Source of the DNA: Elephas maximus indicus
Lineage: Eukaryota; Chordata; Mammalia; Proboscidea; Elephantidae
Length of the DNA: 64,000 bases
NCBI RefSeq assembly: GCF_024166365.1
Contig: NC_064820.1
Span: 144,356,001 to 144,420,000, forward strand
Direction: 5' to 3'
Shown here: piece by piece, positions 21,375-34,500 of the stretch
Numbering within the stretch: the stretch's first letter is position 1
How the letters are laid out: the number at the start of each line of letters is the position of its first letter
Notes under the pieces: model-generated
What the model was told of the DNA's origin: nothing
Seen by the model: the letters and a program-made list of their open reading frames with translations, nothing else
The model's database searches: none
Made by a program: the position numbers and the translations under genes

Positions 21375-21534
21375 TCTAGAAGGAAACAAAAACTTATTAA
21401 CTGAAGGGAGAGTATGGCAGGGAGTCGGCAATGTGGAGGGTGGCTTTTACTTATCACTATATATGTTTTGTACAGATTGAAATTTCTCTTCATCATCTTT
21501 CTATTTAGCAATAAAAAAAAATTACTTACGGTTA

Positions 21535-22505
21535 CACACATTTACTCAAGGAATTTAATAAATTAATAGCACAAAGAGTTTGCACTCACTAAGTTTTCTT
21601 CATTATCACTATCTTAATATTTAAGGTACGATCTGATTTCTTGTTGGTACTAATTTAAGTTATGATAATAGTATTGTTACGTTCCCTTCTGTCCTGCCCC
21701 TCCTCCTATCCTTCTTCTTTCCTTTCTTTTTCTTTCCTACTCCTTCCTCTTCCTCCTCTCCCCTTCCCATAAATGTATAATGTTATAGAATCTCCAAGGA
21801 TCTCATCTTCCCAGGATTCAAGCACAGGATCGGGGTGACCACAACATAGGAAAGAATCTTCCCAAGAATGCTAGCTCACTAGGCATTATCTTTGCCAGCT
21901 TGGGGCTGATCTGATATTCTGCTTGAACATAGAGTCCTGAGAACACTCAGTGACCTCCAAGTGGTTGTAGTCAGGTTGTTTATTTTTTACAGATGAACGA
22001 GGACACATGTGCTCTGACAGGAGTTGGCATACGCCCAGGAGTTTATTTACTCAGTCTTCAGGCAAGGGTTTATTTTGACTCCTTCCTTCGTGAGGGTTCT
22101 GCTTAAGGCAGTGGAACAGTGGACACAGTGGAAGATATCAGCATAACAGCCATGCTCCATGAGGCAGGTGACGGAAGACATGACATTTGATTCCAAATGA
22201 CTTCCATGGTCCTTTGGGTCTATAAGTAAAACTCAATGGGTACTTTAATTTTGGGACAGTTATCTTTATGGGAAATAACCTTAGCTATTAATTATAACCT
22301 TAGTTGCTGGCTGTGTATTTTGTAGTAAAATCTGAACCTTGGCAACCCCATGGTACAAGGAAAGGATTACTACAGTGCAATCAAGAACTCATGTCTAAGG
22401 AGTTGTGAGTTCCAGTGTTGCTTCAGGGAAGCATTCTCATGTAGGTTATTGAGAGTTGAAAATATCTAAGAAAGGAAGGAAAGAATATGTGGAAAACATG
22501 GGATC
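21535..22505. other. Unassigned stretch with pyrimidine tract
   Basis: No gene recognised. The region 21681-21772 is almost entirely C and T on the plus strand. The rest shows no named repeat. Confidence 0.45.
21681..21772. repeat. Polypyrimidine low-complexity tract
   Basis: About 90 bases that are nearly all C and T on this strand, with runs such as 'cccctcctcctatccttctt' and 'ttcctcttcctcctctcccc'. It is not a perfect microsatellite. Confidence 0.85.
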
Positions 22506-22509
22506 TAGG

Positions 22510-23035
22510 AATTTGTTCCAACCATTTTCACTGTGAAATACACACCCAGCTCGAACTAGTTTAAAGAAAAATAGGGATTTATGGATTTATATAATTAGAA
22601 AGCTCGTGGGTGATTTCAGGCACAGTTAGATCCAAGGGTTTAAACAATGTATAAAAGATGCTATCACTGCCTCTCTACCTCTTGGCCCTGCTTTCCTCTG
22701 GGTGAGTTTCATTCACAGGCAGGCACTCTTCACAAGATGGCAAAGACAGTCACCAAGACCGGTTTAGCAACCCCAGGGTAAAACACCTCTTTCTCTATAG
22801 CTCCAACAATCTCAGGGCTGATTTTTATTGGCCCAGCGTGGGTTACATGCCCACCTGTGAACCAATCACCATCCCTCTGATTTTCCAGACCCAGACCAGG
22901 TACCCGGACATGGAGCCAGAGTCAGCTCCACCTGAACTAAGAGTTGGGAAGGGAGTCTTCAAAGGGAAATTTGTATGTTATTATTATAAATAGGGAGGTG
23001 GTCAGCAGACAATATATTAAATGTCCACTACACCA
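22510..23035. mobile_element. Old mammalian interspersed repeat, unclassified
   Basis: The series 'tagtttaaagaaaaatagg', 'ctctgggtgagtttcattc', 'attggcccagcgtgggttac' and 'aatgtccactacacc' matches a common mammalian repeat layout that I recognise but cannot name with confidence. Orientation is undetermined. Confidence 0.4.
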
Positions 23036-23094
23036 GCGTAGACTTCAAAGCTTCAATTTCTTCCATAGAAAATGGAAGTGAGTCGGGGGACTAT

Positions 23095-23246
23095 GGAGGC
23101 CTGGTAGCTCAGTGGTTAAGAGCTCGGCTGCTAACCAAGAGGTCAGCAGTTCGAATCTACCCCATGGGGCAGTTCTATGCTGTCCTATAAGGTCACTGTG
23201 AGTCAGAATGGACTCAAGGCAACAGTGTTGTTTTTTTTTTTTTTTT
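23095..23246 (+). mobile_element. AfroSINE with shortened linker
   Basis: Head 'gcctggtagctcagtggtta' is very tRNA-like and the B box is 'agttcgaatct'. The copy goes from 'ctacc' directly to 'ccatggggcagttctatg', losing the 'aggcgctccttggaaac' linker. Ends in a long T run (23230-23246). Confidence 0.92.
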
Positions 23247-23247
23247 G

Positions 23248-25260
23248 CTTGTTTAGAAGGACTACCAAAACACTAGAGTACATGATCTTTCTTTGAAATG
23301 TTAGAGATCACAAGCTCCCAGACCATGCCCTAAGGCTTTAGGAGTTACTCCAGAGTCTTTGAGTTTCCTGGCATTAGCCCAAGTATTTGGGTTGAAAATA
23401 GATTATGACTGGAAAGCATCTAAAGACTCTTGGGGAGACTCTCCAGGCCTGGACAATTTCTTCGTCTAGGATTCTGTAAGGAAATCAATACAATCTCTTC
23501 CACATCTCACACCAACTAAATGAAGGAATTCAATCAATCCAATTGAAATGCAGCAATTCTTCCTCTGACCCTAACCACCAGGAGCTAGGTTAGATCTCAC
23601 CAGTTAAAGGGAACAGTTCTCCAGATTGCCAAGTCTGCCCAAGACCTCAGACACCAGTTGCAAAGCTTGAGAAGGCCCCACTATACCCTCTAGATGTCAA
23701 AGAGGAAGTCCAAGGTTTTGGAGTTTATCTTTCAGGAACGAAGGACAAAGACTAAATCCTTGGACAAAGTTATTTATAAACCCCACAGATTCCCCTAAGA
23801 GAGCTGAAATAACTCAAAAGTTTTCCTAAGGGCTTTAGAATTCCTCCCCCAAACTTAAGGGAGCCAGCCTAGTTTATTTTTGTTCTGCTATTTGTTCTGT
23901 TTTTACAAATAAGTAAACTGAGGCTTTCAGAGTAGCCAGTAAATGAGAGCTGTACCCATGCTCAGGCATTCTGGCCTCAGATCAGGTGGGCTCCTCTGTA
24001 CTCTGCTGTGGGTAGGTAGAAAGAGCAGCAAAGAAAATTAGAGGCACCTTCCAGAAATAGTATATTTGAAAAGAAACATTTGTAAGGCTAAGAAATGCTG
24101 TCTTTCATAATATACAGGTTCAAAGTGGAGTTCACACAGACTTTGGAAACACAACGAACAATACTGGGTCAGAATGCAGATAATGTGATCATATTAAGCA
24201 AGCACAGAGAGCTGCAGCATTGCCAGTCCTCTTAACCATTTCTGAAAATGAGAGCCATGTGGAGACAATTTACCTCAGAAAAGTGACAATTGCCAATTCT
24301 TTTATTTTACTGGAGAGAGACTGATTCTAGGACTCTTCTGACAGGAAGGCCATTAGGCATAGACCTATTTTCAAACAAGCATTCATTAGGAAGAATGATA
24401 TAGTTTGGAAATATGAAGGAAAAAAAAGTCAATCTTGGCAACAGGAAAAGGTCAGATGATGGCTTATGCTCATCTCTGTTCTCAAATACAGACTGAGAAG
24501 TAACTGCAGCGATGGTGTCAACCACAGTCTCTATCAGAGTTAGACTGTCCCCTGTCAACATGCAGGGGCATTTTCATGGGCATCTGATCATTGCTGATTC
24601 CTTTTACTCAGGAAGGCTCAGAAAATTAAGGCCAAAAAAAAAAAATCCTTTGCTCCCCTCTGAGTTCAAAAACATAATACCAAAGAGGAAATACAATCTG
24701 AAAATGTCCAACAACTTTAATTGACTCTGTCAGTTAGTTTATCTGCCACACCTACTTCCTTACCCACAACTTCTGGAAAGGGTAGTTCTACCCACCATGT
24801 GATTAGACCACAGATGGCCCCTAGCCAAGCCAGAAACCAATTAAATTACTCTTTTGGGATTTTGAACTGGGAGACATAGATAGAACTTGCCAATTTAGTT
24901 GAGGAACATAAGGAAGCAGATGCCTGGAAGCCCCAGGGCCCCAGTCACTGCAAACCAGCTGCCCACAGGACATATCTGATACACGACATGTTTTGTTTGG
25001 CCTGCAGGGTTTTACCTTTGAAATAGTAGCCAACACTTACAAGTCAGAGTATTTCACATTTAAAAATGGGCAATCTTCCAGAGCAAACTGCATAGAAATT
25101 GTGGCCATCTAAGAACGCACATGCTGATAACACAGAGGCCAGACTTGAGGCACATTTGGGATTTGTCTGATGTTTAGAAAATGCAGACAAAGGCCACACA
25201 AGCATACATGCTCTCATGTTCCCACAAGGGTCCCATCCAGGAACACCAATGGGCATCCTC
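23248..25260. other. Repeat-poor unassigned 2-kb stretch
   Basis: Only a probable minus-strand MIR remnant at about 23880-23980 ('aaataagtaaactgaggctt') and an A11 run near 24636 stand out. No gene is supported. Confidence 0.45.
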
Positions 25261-25267
25261 TATAATC

Positions 25268-25555
25268 TGTATTAGTTTTCTAGCTGCTATAACAAAATAC
25301 CACAAACTGGGTGGCTTAAAGCAACAGAAATTTATTCTCTCACAGCTCAGGAGGCTAGAAATCTAAAATCAAGATGTCAACAGAGTTGATTCCTTCTGAG
25401 GGCTCTGAGAGAGAACTGTTCCATGCCTCTCTCCTAGCTCCCTGTGGTTGCCAGCAATCCTTGGCTTGTAGCTGCATCACTCTGATCTCTGTCTCTGTCT
25501 TCACATGGTCTTCTCCTTCTGTATGTCTCTGCTGCCTCTATGGTTCTGCTCAGAA
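25268..25555 (-). mobile_element. MLT1/MST-like LTR, truncated
   Basis: Plus strand begins 'tgtattagttttctagctg' and continues 'ctgggtggcttaaagcaac', the reversed 3' part of the same LTR group as 6723-7143. It is cut off after 'tatggttctgctcag', so the LTR 5' part is missing. Confidence 0.8.
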
Positions 25556-28500
25556 TAATTGAACAACTTTCAGCAAATTCACAGAAGACAAGATGAATGG
25601 AGAATTCTGTTTTATATAAACTGCCCACAGTCCCCACCACCCCATTTTGCTCTTCAGGCACTGAGGCTGATGGCATGTGTGATTTCCATTTAGATCCCAC
25701 TGTTTCACTTGTATATCTGTGTGCGTGTGCACTCTCCTGTAGGCACTGGAGTCTCAGAACCCCACACTAATTGAAGGAGCCCAAGCTCTGGCTGGGGAGG
25801 GTTTCTGAGCAGTTCTGAATTTCCACAGAACTTTTCTACATACTTAGAATAAGCCTTCTCCCTTCTCCCTGCCACCCCCACACAATACACAATGTATTTG
25901 AGCTAATTTGAGTGGGTTTCAGACCTTGCTGCCAAAGCAGCGCTCACTAAAACAACCTCTGAGAATTCATTTAGCAAAGGAAAGGCCCCACCAGGAAGGA
26001 AACTTGACGATGTGGCACTTTATTTCCAGGACATCCCCCAGAGCCACTGGCCCTTTAAAGAGGTGCTCTGCGTACCTCTTTGGCATCCTCAGACCCCCGG
26101 GGTGATGTGGACTCTCCCAGGCTTCTGCCCACCCCAAGCATCTGGGCATAGCTAACTATATCATAGAAGACACTAAGCTATAAATGATTTTACTTTTTTT
26201 TTAACCCCCACATTCTTGCTCAAGTTGTCAACTTATGTGTTTGAGACACATTTTTAAATGTTTCTTGTTTTGTTTTTGTTTTTTTCTGAATCTTGGTGAC
26301 CTCACTCGTTGAATCTGTTTATAGATACCATAAGAGGAAAGGATCGTTACTTATGCACTCAGAGACTTGAGTGTTTTCAGGCTTTTGCCCAAAAGAGTGG
26401 ACGTGCAGCATATTTTAAAGGCATCATGCAGTTCTTTGCTCTTTTCTGTGAGTCAGAACCATGTGCTATCTAAAATAGGTGGTGAGTGTGGGCAGGGCAG
26501 TCCAAACACAATAGCAATTCATCGAGTTTATTCCCAGTGAGAGCTGACCCCGCCTCAAAAGCCTTAGCAAGGCTCCGTTTGGCTCTCGTAAGGGTTGAAC
26601 TGAGCACACAAGCCTATTGAGTTGACTGGTACAGCTCGGCCGTGGATATCCACAGTTGCAGCCACATGATGTATCTTTAGGGAGATGGGACTTTAGGGAG
26701 ATGGGAGCAAGTGTTTTTTTACCAGATGTCCAAACACAAGCAGTTACATACTTGTGGCCGGGCTTCCCTAATAAACGGCACAGAGTGTATGGTTCCCCAC
26801 AAATGCAGAAACTGATTCAACGCAGCCCAGCACTGAGGCAAGGGAGTTTTAGACTTTTAGAACCTGCATTCAGGGATAAGACACCCCTTGGCCCCATCCA
26901 CACACACACGCACATGCTTGCGTAAACATATCTCATAAGTGATCACCTAATAGCTCCTGCTGGTTGTAGGACCAATGGCTAAGTTCCAAATCTACCTGTG
27001 GCCGGTAATGCTTAGCTGGCTGCTCAGCTGTTGCTAATTGAGAGGGCAATCACGTGACTGCCAGCAAACGTAGGTAGGATGTGATGAACAAAGGACTCTG
27101 GCATCTAAAAGCCACGCTGTGATGAGCCAACTCCAGGCAATTCTGAGCTGAAAAGGCATTACAGCCCAGGACTGGACAGAAGCAGCAGCAGTGCAGGAAG
27201 GAGGAGTTATTTAGAAATATTACAAAATACAAGGCGGACAAAAGCTTAGCAATTTCCAAGGATTACAAGTGACAAGTGAGAAAGCATTTTCATTTCTGTT
27301 TGTCAGAGAAAACTTTTAGAGATCACTCTGCAGGGAAAAATGGACATTTTTTTTTTAGTTTGGGTACTAACAAAAGACTTGATTACCACCAAGCCTAAAA
27401 AAAAAAAAAATTTTTTTTTTTTTTTTTTTCCGGCCTAGGCAGGTTGTGGTCTAGCTCCCTTTCTGTACCAGTTCCCTTCTGGCTTTCACACAGCCCACCT
27501 TCCACCAGCCACACAGGAAGACAACCATCACTGTCTTTCCTCTACTATCCCTCATTTTTATCCTAGAATAAGTATTAGTCGCTGTGTTAAGCCTTCTGAG
27601 CTGATCCTCAGCCTTACTGCTAACAGTGAAATGGAAGAATGTGTCCCACTTTTAGTGACTATCATTGAGTGAGAAAAATCCTCTGGGCTTTTTTACTTAC
27701 TGGAAACCACAAGTTGTGATTTGAGGCTAACTCGGCTTAAGGCAAAGAAAACAGCATATCCAACAGAAGAGAAGATAGATAAAGCTATCCAAATGGAAGG
27801 ACAGTGTCCTGAGGGAGACTTGAACTGTTCCAATGCATTGCTCTTTTGGTTTTTGTTGTTGTTGTATTTTGTTTTTTGAGGATTTGACATTTCCCCTTCT
27901 CTCGTGCCCACAAATGCAGAGGCAGCAGCGGCCAGCATGTGACTTCGAGGCTCAGCAGTCACTACAGCTTACTGGTAAGACTTCAGCTCCTGAGGGTCCC
28001 TGCCAATTGTATTTTGTGAGGATATTATAAATGACAAGAGACCTACTAACAAACTACAACTTAGTTGAAAACTTTGCTGTCAGAGTACAGTTGTTCTAGC
28101 CTGAACCTTTCCTTGTCATGACTTGTAAAGGCTGAGCCCAACCCCCACATAAATACAGAAATGTCATCTGATTGCTATATTGCTTAAATTTGTTAACTTT
28201 TGAGAGCAATATCATGGAGACTAAGGAAAGGAAGGCTGTAGAATTGTTAAGCTTGCTAAAGATTGTCACAGGTTTTCAAACGATTTCTGAAACGATCGCA
28301 CTTGGAAACACGTGGCATGCAATGTTTCCACCTGTTTTTTATGTTAAGTGATATTTTCCTCAATGCTATTTGATATATTTTTGTACAAAACTGAAAATTC
28401 TGAGTAAATGAGAGGTATGTTGAACAACAAAATAAAAACAGCATCTATGGCCAGCTCTTTGTTTAGAAGCAGCAGTGAATTTTCATTCTACAACTGATCT

Positions 28501-28971
28501 GTAAAGCCAGTTGTTTTTCTCTGGAATTCTAGAGATAATTATATTTCACAGAAACACGTTCCACTATGCCAGAAATGCCTGTGCAAAAGCCTCTGATGAG
28601 ATACTTCTCACAAACTAGTGTCATGGAATTTTGTTAGTCTTCCAGAAAAATAGGAAAACTTTACCAACAAAACTTAAATTACTACCAATTGCTTTCTTAA
28701 TTATGCTCAAAAAGAATTTTTTTAGATACCTGTTTTTGAATTGCACACCCATAAAAGGTGACTAGATGAGACACACTACGCAATTCCAAAAGATAAATGT
28801 TAGTATCTGACTCATTTGACACATCCATAGCATCCAGAATAGAATCAGTAGATATGAAATGAATACAATTTTCAAAGAATTCACAGATGCTGGAGTCTTA
28901 GGACAAGCAGCTTCTAAGTGAAAGGACAAGAAGATCCTTCTACTTATCTTACTAATCACACACCTTTTTCC
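25556..28971. other. Long stretch without supported genes
   Basis: No named repeat or gene in 25556-28200. An A14/T19 junction lies at 27397-27429. The part immediately left of the AK3 pseudogene (about 28250-28971) may be its 3' untranslated sequence, but no poly-A signal or tail could be located on the minus strand. Confidence 0.4.
27397..27429. repeat. A14-T19 homopolymer junction
   Basis: A run of 14 A immediately followed by 19 T, so the two halves are self-complementary. No element boundary could be tied to it. Confidence 0.85.
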
Positions 28972-29822
<851 letters not shown>

Positions 29823-29834
29823 GATATTTTATTA

Positions 29835-30140
29835 AAATGGGCTCTGTTGTTGGTTGCTTCCAGCTACAGAAGAGCGAATTAGTGAGTTGGAAGATTGGGC
29901 TGAGAAATTTTCCCACCATGAAATATAAAGGGCGAGGAGATGGAAAGTATGAAAGAAAAATTTAGAGACATGAAAGTGTAGATTCAAAAGTTCTACCATT
30001 CGCAAGTAGAAAATAGAGAGCGTGGAGGGACACAATATTTAAAGAAATAGCTAAAGAATAGGTACAGTTTTCCAGAATTCAAGAATGATACGAGTCTGCA
30101 AGAATAGACAAACATGTCGATGGAACAATACAGAGCATCT
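29835..30140. other. Unassigned stretch
   Basis: No gene or named repeat between the pseudogene leader and the L1 remnant. Confidence 0.4.
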
Positions 30141-30144
30141 AGAA

Positions 30145-30550
30145 AAAAAATTGACAAACGTGTGAATAAATACGTATTCTCACACTCTACTGGTGAAATA
30201 TAATTGGTAGAGCTAGTTTGAAAGGCACTTTGGCAGTAGCTATTAATTTTTCAAAAAATTATTTCTGTGTCTCTTTCTTACACAAACACTCTTAAGTGGA
30301 AACAAGGAGGTACATATAAGGATGTTAACCACAGCCTTATTTATAACAGTAAAAAGTTGAAACAATGTAAGTATTTACTAATAGAATAATTAAATGAACT
30401 TTGGCCATATTATGACGGCTAATAAGACTGAGGCAGATTCATATGTACTGACTTGAAAAGATTTCTAAAATTTTGCAAATCTAAAATGTTGTAAAATACG
30501 ATAATACAGCATGATATAATTTATGTCAAAATATATCTGTAAAATGAGCT
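30145..30550 (+). mobile_element. L1M-like 3' end fragment
   Basis: 'aaaggcactttggcagtagc', 'acagccttatttataacag' and 'gaactttggccatattatg' follow the order of the old L1 3' region, ending near 'atataatttatgtcaaaata'. Diverged and non-coding. Confidence 0.55.
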
Positions 30551-30684
30551 GGGAAGCCAATGAGAGGTGTTGAGCAGTGGAAAGACATGATCTGACCTTT
30601 GTTTTCCAAAGATGGCTGTGCCTACAAGAATGGAAACAGAGGCCCTGGCTAGGAGGCTATTTCAATAGACCAGGGAGAAGTGAG

Positions 30685-30790
30685 AAAGAAGTAGTGTTTC
30701 CATTTTAATTTCTTCTGTCATGAGTGATACTGAGCACCTTTTCATTTGTTTGTGGACAATTTGCATTTTATATCTAGGTAAATTTTTAAG
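30685..30790 (-). mobile_element. L1M-like fragment
   Basis: Short segment 'tgagtgatactgagcaccttttcatttg' type sequence, the reverse of the common L1 3' block also seen at 58640-58700. Only about 100 bases. Confidence 0.45.
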
Positions 30791-31008
30791 TTGGCAATTT
30801 CCCCGTGAATCATTTCCTACCCTGGGAAAATGCTTTAAGTTTAGTTTATACCACAAGCCATGAAAATAGATCCTCAGTTCTGTGTTGGGTGGTTGGATTG
30901 CACTGGCTGAACACAGCCGCAGACCATGCATCATGCAGTGCTGGTGCTATTTCGGGGCTGCTGAGCCACCAACTGCGCATCCACTTCATTTTCTATCCAT
31001 TCTCTAGT

Positions 31009-31214
31009 CCAAAAAACCAGTTGCCGTGGGGTCGATTCTGACTCATGGTGACCCCATGTGTATCAGAGTAGAGCTGTGCACCATAGGCTTTCTTGGCTGT
31101 AATCTTTGCAGAAGCAGATCACCAGGCCTTTCTTCCATAGTGCTTCTGGACTTGAACCTCCAACCTCTCTGTCAGCAGCTGAGTGTGTTAACCATTGGCA
31201 CCACCCAGGGACCA
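31009..31214 (-). mobile_element. AfroSINE, long-middle variant
   Basis: Tail 'gccgtggggtcgattctgac', middle with 'agcagatcaccaggcctttc' and reversed head 'attggcaccacccaggga'. It directly precedes the L1 3' end on the opposite strand. Confidence 0.92.
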
Positions 31215-31251
31215 TCTCTGAAAAAGATCCATAAAAGCGATGCAGTGTTCC

Positions 31252-31950
31252 CACTCTGCAGAGTGGTGTCTGGGGCCTTAAACGCTAGCAAGCAGCCATC
31301 TAAGATGCATCAATTGGTCTCAGCCCACCTGGATCAAAGGAGAACGAAGAACACCAAGGACACAAGGCGTTTACGAGCCCAAGAAACAGAAAGGGCCACA
31401 TGAACCAGCGACTACATCATCCTGAGACCAGAAGAACTAGATGGTGCCTGGCTACAACCGATGACTGCCCTGACAGGGAGCACAACAGAGAACCCCTGAG
31501 GGAGCAGGAGAGCAGTGGGATGCAGACCCCAAATTCTCATAAGACCAGACTTAGTGGTCTGACTGAGACTAGAAGGACCCCAGTGGTCATGGCCCCCAGT
31601 CCTTCTGTTGGCCCAGGACAGGAACCATTCCCGAAGCCAACTCTTCAGACAGGGATTGGACTGGACAAGGGTTGGAGAGGGATGCTGGTGAGGAGTGAGC
31701 TTCTTGGATCAGGTGAACATTTGAGACTATGCAGGCATCTCCTGTCTGGAAGGGAGATGAGAGGGTGGAGGGGGTTAGAAGCTGGTGAAATGGACATGAA
31801 AAGAGAGAGTGGAGGGAGAGAGCGGGCTGTCTCATTAGGGGGAGAGCAAATGGGAGTGTGTAGCAAGGTGTATATGGGTTTTTGTGTGAGAGACTGACTT
31901 GATTTGTGAACTTTCACTTAAAGCACAATAAAAATTATTAAAAAAAAAAA
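31252..31950 (+). mobile_element. Afrotherian L1 3' end with poly-A tail
   Basis: Ends 'tttcacttaaagcacaataaaaattatta' type sequence, giving an AATAAA signal and an A run (31940-31951). A degenerate target-site duplication (AAAAGCGATGCAGTG at 31233-31247 and AAAAGTGATGCAATG at 31948-31962) supports retrotransposition. The 3' half is shared with 37985-38366. It contains an open frame of 165 codons (31400-31897) without any recognisable domain. As untranslated L1 sequence it is not a gene. Family assignment is from memory of elephant genomic sequence. Confidence 0.7.
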
Positions 31951-31970
31951 AGTGATGCAATGTGTTCCTC

Positions 31971-32940
31971 ACTTTCTATAAGCAAAAGAGAAAGCTATTT
32001 CCAGAATAAAGACTTTGGCAGTAGAAACCTAATTTCTGTATTTGTATTTTATAGGGACAGAGTAGAACTGCTCTAATTTCTCAGATTTTTAGAAAATTTG
32101 TTTCTGCTGTTTTGGGTCTTTAAATTAGTTACATAACCTCTATTACTATTGTTGTCCTCAAAAAGAATTATAATGAATACATGAGAAGATTCAAAAGGTA
32201 TATGGATATTCAATAGAAATTTTGCCTAAATCTTCCAGCAAAGATAAGGTGATGTTAGAATCTGAAACAGTATTTTGCATAATACTAATTGCTTTGCATA
32301 ATGAAGGAGCACCCTGTTACTGTCTTTTAGGATAACTAATTATATACACAGAAAGTGATCTCTCCAACCCCTTTCTAAATCCTCCTAGACTAGATTTAGA
32401 TTTCTAGTATATTAAATCTTTAATTGAGATATCTAATTTGATACCAGACTCTGATCCCAGAATATCCAGATAAAGTATCTGTAAAGAGTGGGAAGCATTT
32501 GCTTAGCTCCAGGTGTGAGTGGGAGAGGGTGTGCTCAGAGCTGCTTAGAGCTGACATAGGCGATGTTGGCCTGCTGGAACGCTTAAGACTTTTAAAGCAC
32601 ATTGAGTCATTTCTGGCTCCAGAGGCTGCCTTGCCCCTTCTTTTCCAGCCTGATGTCACATAAGCCATTGGAGATAAATGGTTATAAAGCTTGTTCTTAA
32701 TGGCATCTGGCAAGAGATTCTTTGACAAAATACATTAAAAAAAAAACAAAAAAAACAATAGCCAAGTAATATCATTGAATACATTTTGACCTTATTTAGC
32801 AAAAAATTTTCAGTGCCAACCAAATGCGATTGTGGAGGTTTTTTGAAGCTTCCTAGATATGCTTTTCACATAACACAGTAACAGAAGCCAAATGGCCTAA
32901 CTATAAAAGAAAAAAGCAGGAGCTCCTCAAATTAGGCCTA
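31971..32940. other. Unassigned stretch
   Basis: No gene and no confidently named repeat. A short A-rich run lies at 32735-32758. Confidence 0.4.
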
Positions 32941-32954
32941 TTTCTGCAGCACTA

Positions 32955-33120
32955 GGAACCTTTGGTGGCGTAGTGGTTAAGAGCTACAGCTACTAACCAA
33001 GAGGTCTGCAATTCAAATCCACCAGGCATTCCTTGGAAACTCTATGGGGCAGTTCTACTCTGTCCTGTAGGGTTGCTATGAGTCAGAATCAACTCAACAG
33101 CAGTGGGTTTGGTTTGTTTT
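32955..33120 (+). mobile_element. AfroSINE, near-complete reference copy
   Basis: Head 'ctttggtggcgtagtggtta', A box tagtggttaag, the B-box region 'caattcaaatccaccaggc', body 'tatggggcagttctactctg', tail 'gctatgagtcagaatcaac' and '(gttt)n' end. A perfect 14-bp target-site duplication TTTCTGCAGCACTA is at 32941-32954 and 33121-33134. It is the best-bounded short-type copy in the window. Confidence 0.97.
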
Positions 33121-33237
33121 TTTCTGCAGCACTAATCATTTTGAGATGAAAATTTCCAAGTTAACTTACTGCTCACCTTCTAAGTGGAGTTAGCAGTTTA
33201 GGGCATCCAATGAAACAGGAATATACAACTGACAAAA

Positions 33238-33410
33238 AGAAAAAGAGGAAGACCCTCAATGAGATGGATTGACACAGTGGCTGCAACAATGGGCCCAAGC
33301 ATAACAACGATTGTGAGGATAGCACAGGAACAGGCAATGTTTCTTTCTGTTGTACATAGGACCTCTATGAGTTGGAACTGACTTGACAGCACCTAAGAAC
33401 AATAACAATG
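33238..33410 (+). mobile_element. RTE LINE 3' end fragment
   Basis: From 'gaaaaagaggaagaccctc' to 'acttgacagcacctaagaac', about 170 bases of the RTE 3' end. It is preceded by a 20-bp sequence (33218-33237) that recurs at 34016-34035. Confidence 0.9.
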
Positions 33411-33449
33411 AGACAGAGCTAAAAGCCACAGGAGGATAACATGCTTATA

Positions 33450-33600
33450 ATCATTCATTTATTTATTCAGCAAACTTTAATTGGGCATTTATCAATGTGG
33501 CTGTTGTTCTAGGAACTGGGGACACAGCCCATGAGGAAGAATGAAGCCTACTTGCCTGTCCTCTGGAAGATGACTTTCTAGTGGGTATTATGGGCCAGTA
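33450..33600 (-). mobile_element. L2 LINE 3' end fragment
   Basis: 'tcatttatttattcagcaaa', 'gttctaggaactggggacac' and 'gatgactttctagtgggta' follow the reversed L2 3' consensus order. Old and diverged. Confidence 0.65.
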
Positions 33601-33689
33601 TGATAACTGCTCCTTTGGAGAATGTGGGATGATTTTAAGTCTCTGTGAAAGAACATTCTCCATCCCCTTCTCCAGGTTTGATATGAGTG

Positions 33690-33880
33690 TCAAGTTTTAT
33701 TTTTCAATATTTTCTATTATGGAAAATTTCAATGGTACATAAAACTGGAGAGAGAATGATACAGGGCCCTGTGCCCATCATCTGGTTTCAACAATGATCG
33801 ACATCTTGCCAATCTTGTTCTATCTACTATTTTATATTTTTCTGGAGTATTTTAAATAATAACACTTTTTAATGTTAATG
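33690..33880. mobile_element. L1M-like fragment
   Basis: 'gcccatcatctggtttcaac' and 'catcttgccaatcttgttc' belong to an old L1-associated sequence that I remember from other mammals. Orientation uncertain. Confidence 0.4.
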
Positions 33881-34254
33881 GTTAGTATATATATTTTAAG
33901 GTATATAAGAAATATCACTAGTACATCAAATCTATAACTTCACAATATTATTTCTTTGGACAAAAACAAAAATAAGAATTAATACTGCCATACAGATATT
34001 GCAAAGTTCAAGAAGGGAATATACAACTGACAAAAGTGTATGAACTATTGTTATAGGCAATAAGAGATTGGGAGGAGATAGTAGACATTCCCTTTCATCT
34101 TCCTCCCATCAGAGAGGTTAAGATGGTTAGAAGTTCTCTCTTCTACACAAATGCTTAGCGCCATGCCTGGCAATTAATAAGCATCTAAAAATATAGACGC
34201 AAATGTTCTTTTTGGAAGACATCTTTGATTCCAGAGAACTGACTGGCTAACATT

Positions 34255-34500
34255 TATTTAAGCCCTTAGCATGTATAGACCTAGTAATGGGAGATTCACA
34301 TATATTATCTCTTTTCATCTTCACAGTCACAGTAGGAGAAGATGTTATTATGCCTATTTTAAGAATTAAGAACTCAAGGCTCAGAGAAATTAGGTAATTT
34401 GACAAAGGTCACAAAGCTGCTAAGTGGTAGAGGCAGGACTTCAACTCAAGCTTATCTTACTGCAAAGCCTGCATTGTTTTGCCCTTGTGCTCCTCAGGCA
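34255..34500 (-). mobile_element. MIR SINE
   Basis: Plus strand reads as reversed MIR: 'catttatttaagcccttag', 'cctattttaagaattaag', 'gctcagagaaattaggtaa', 'aaggtcacaaagctgctaag', 'ggcaggacttcaactcaag'. Confidence 0.8.

Larger units (their letters stand above)
21056..21530 (+). mobile_element. L1M-like 3' end, split by an AfroSINE
   Basis: 'gaaagaatgagatagatcta', 'aagtgaagtaaagcaagtta' and 'agaagagcatgtgtattat' match the well-known old L1 3' region, and the sequence resumes after the SINE at 21375 with 'tttctagaaggaaac'. The SINE and TG run break it. Confidence 0.55.

Noticed and set aside
27833..28030. Possible exon ending at a GTAAGA-like donor near 27975
   Set aside because: A single donor-like motif is expected by chance and no matching acceptor or protein similarity was seen.
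31400..31897. 165-codon plus-strand frame
   Set aside because: Lies entirely within an L1 3' end that recurs in part at 37985-38366; no domain and no conserved start.
32955..33030. Possible functional tRNA gene in AfroSINE heads
   Set aside because: A and B boxes are present, but the heads are part of about 29 dispersed SINE copies bounded by TSDs.
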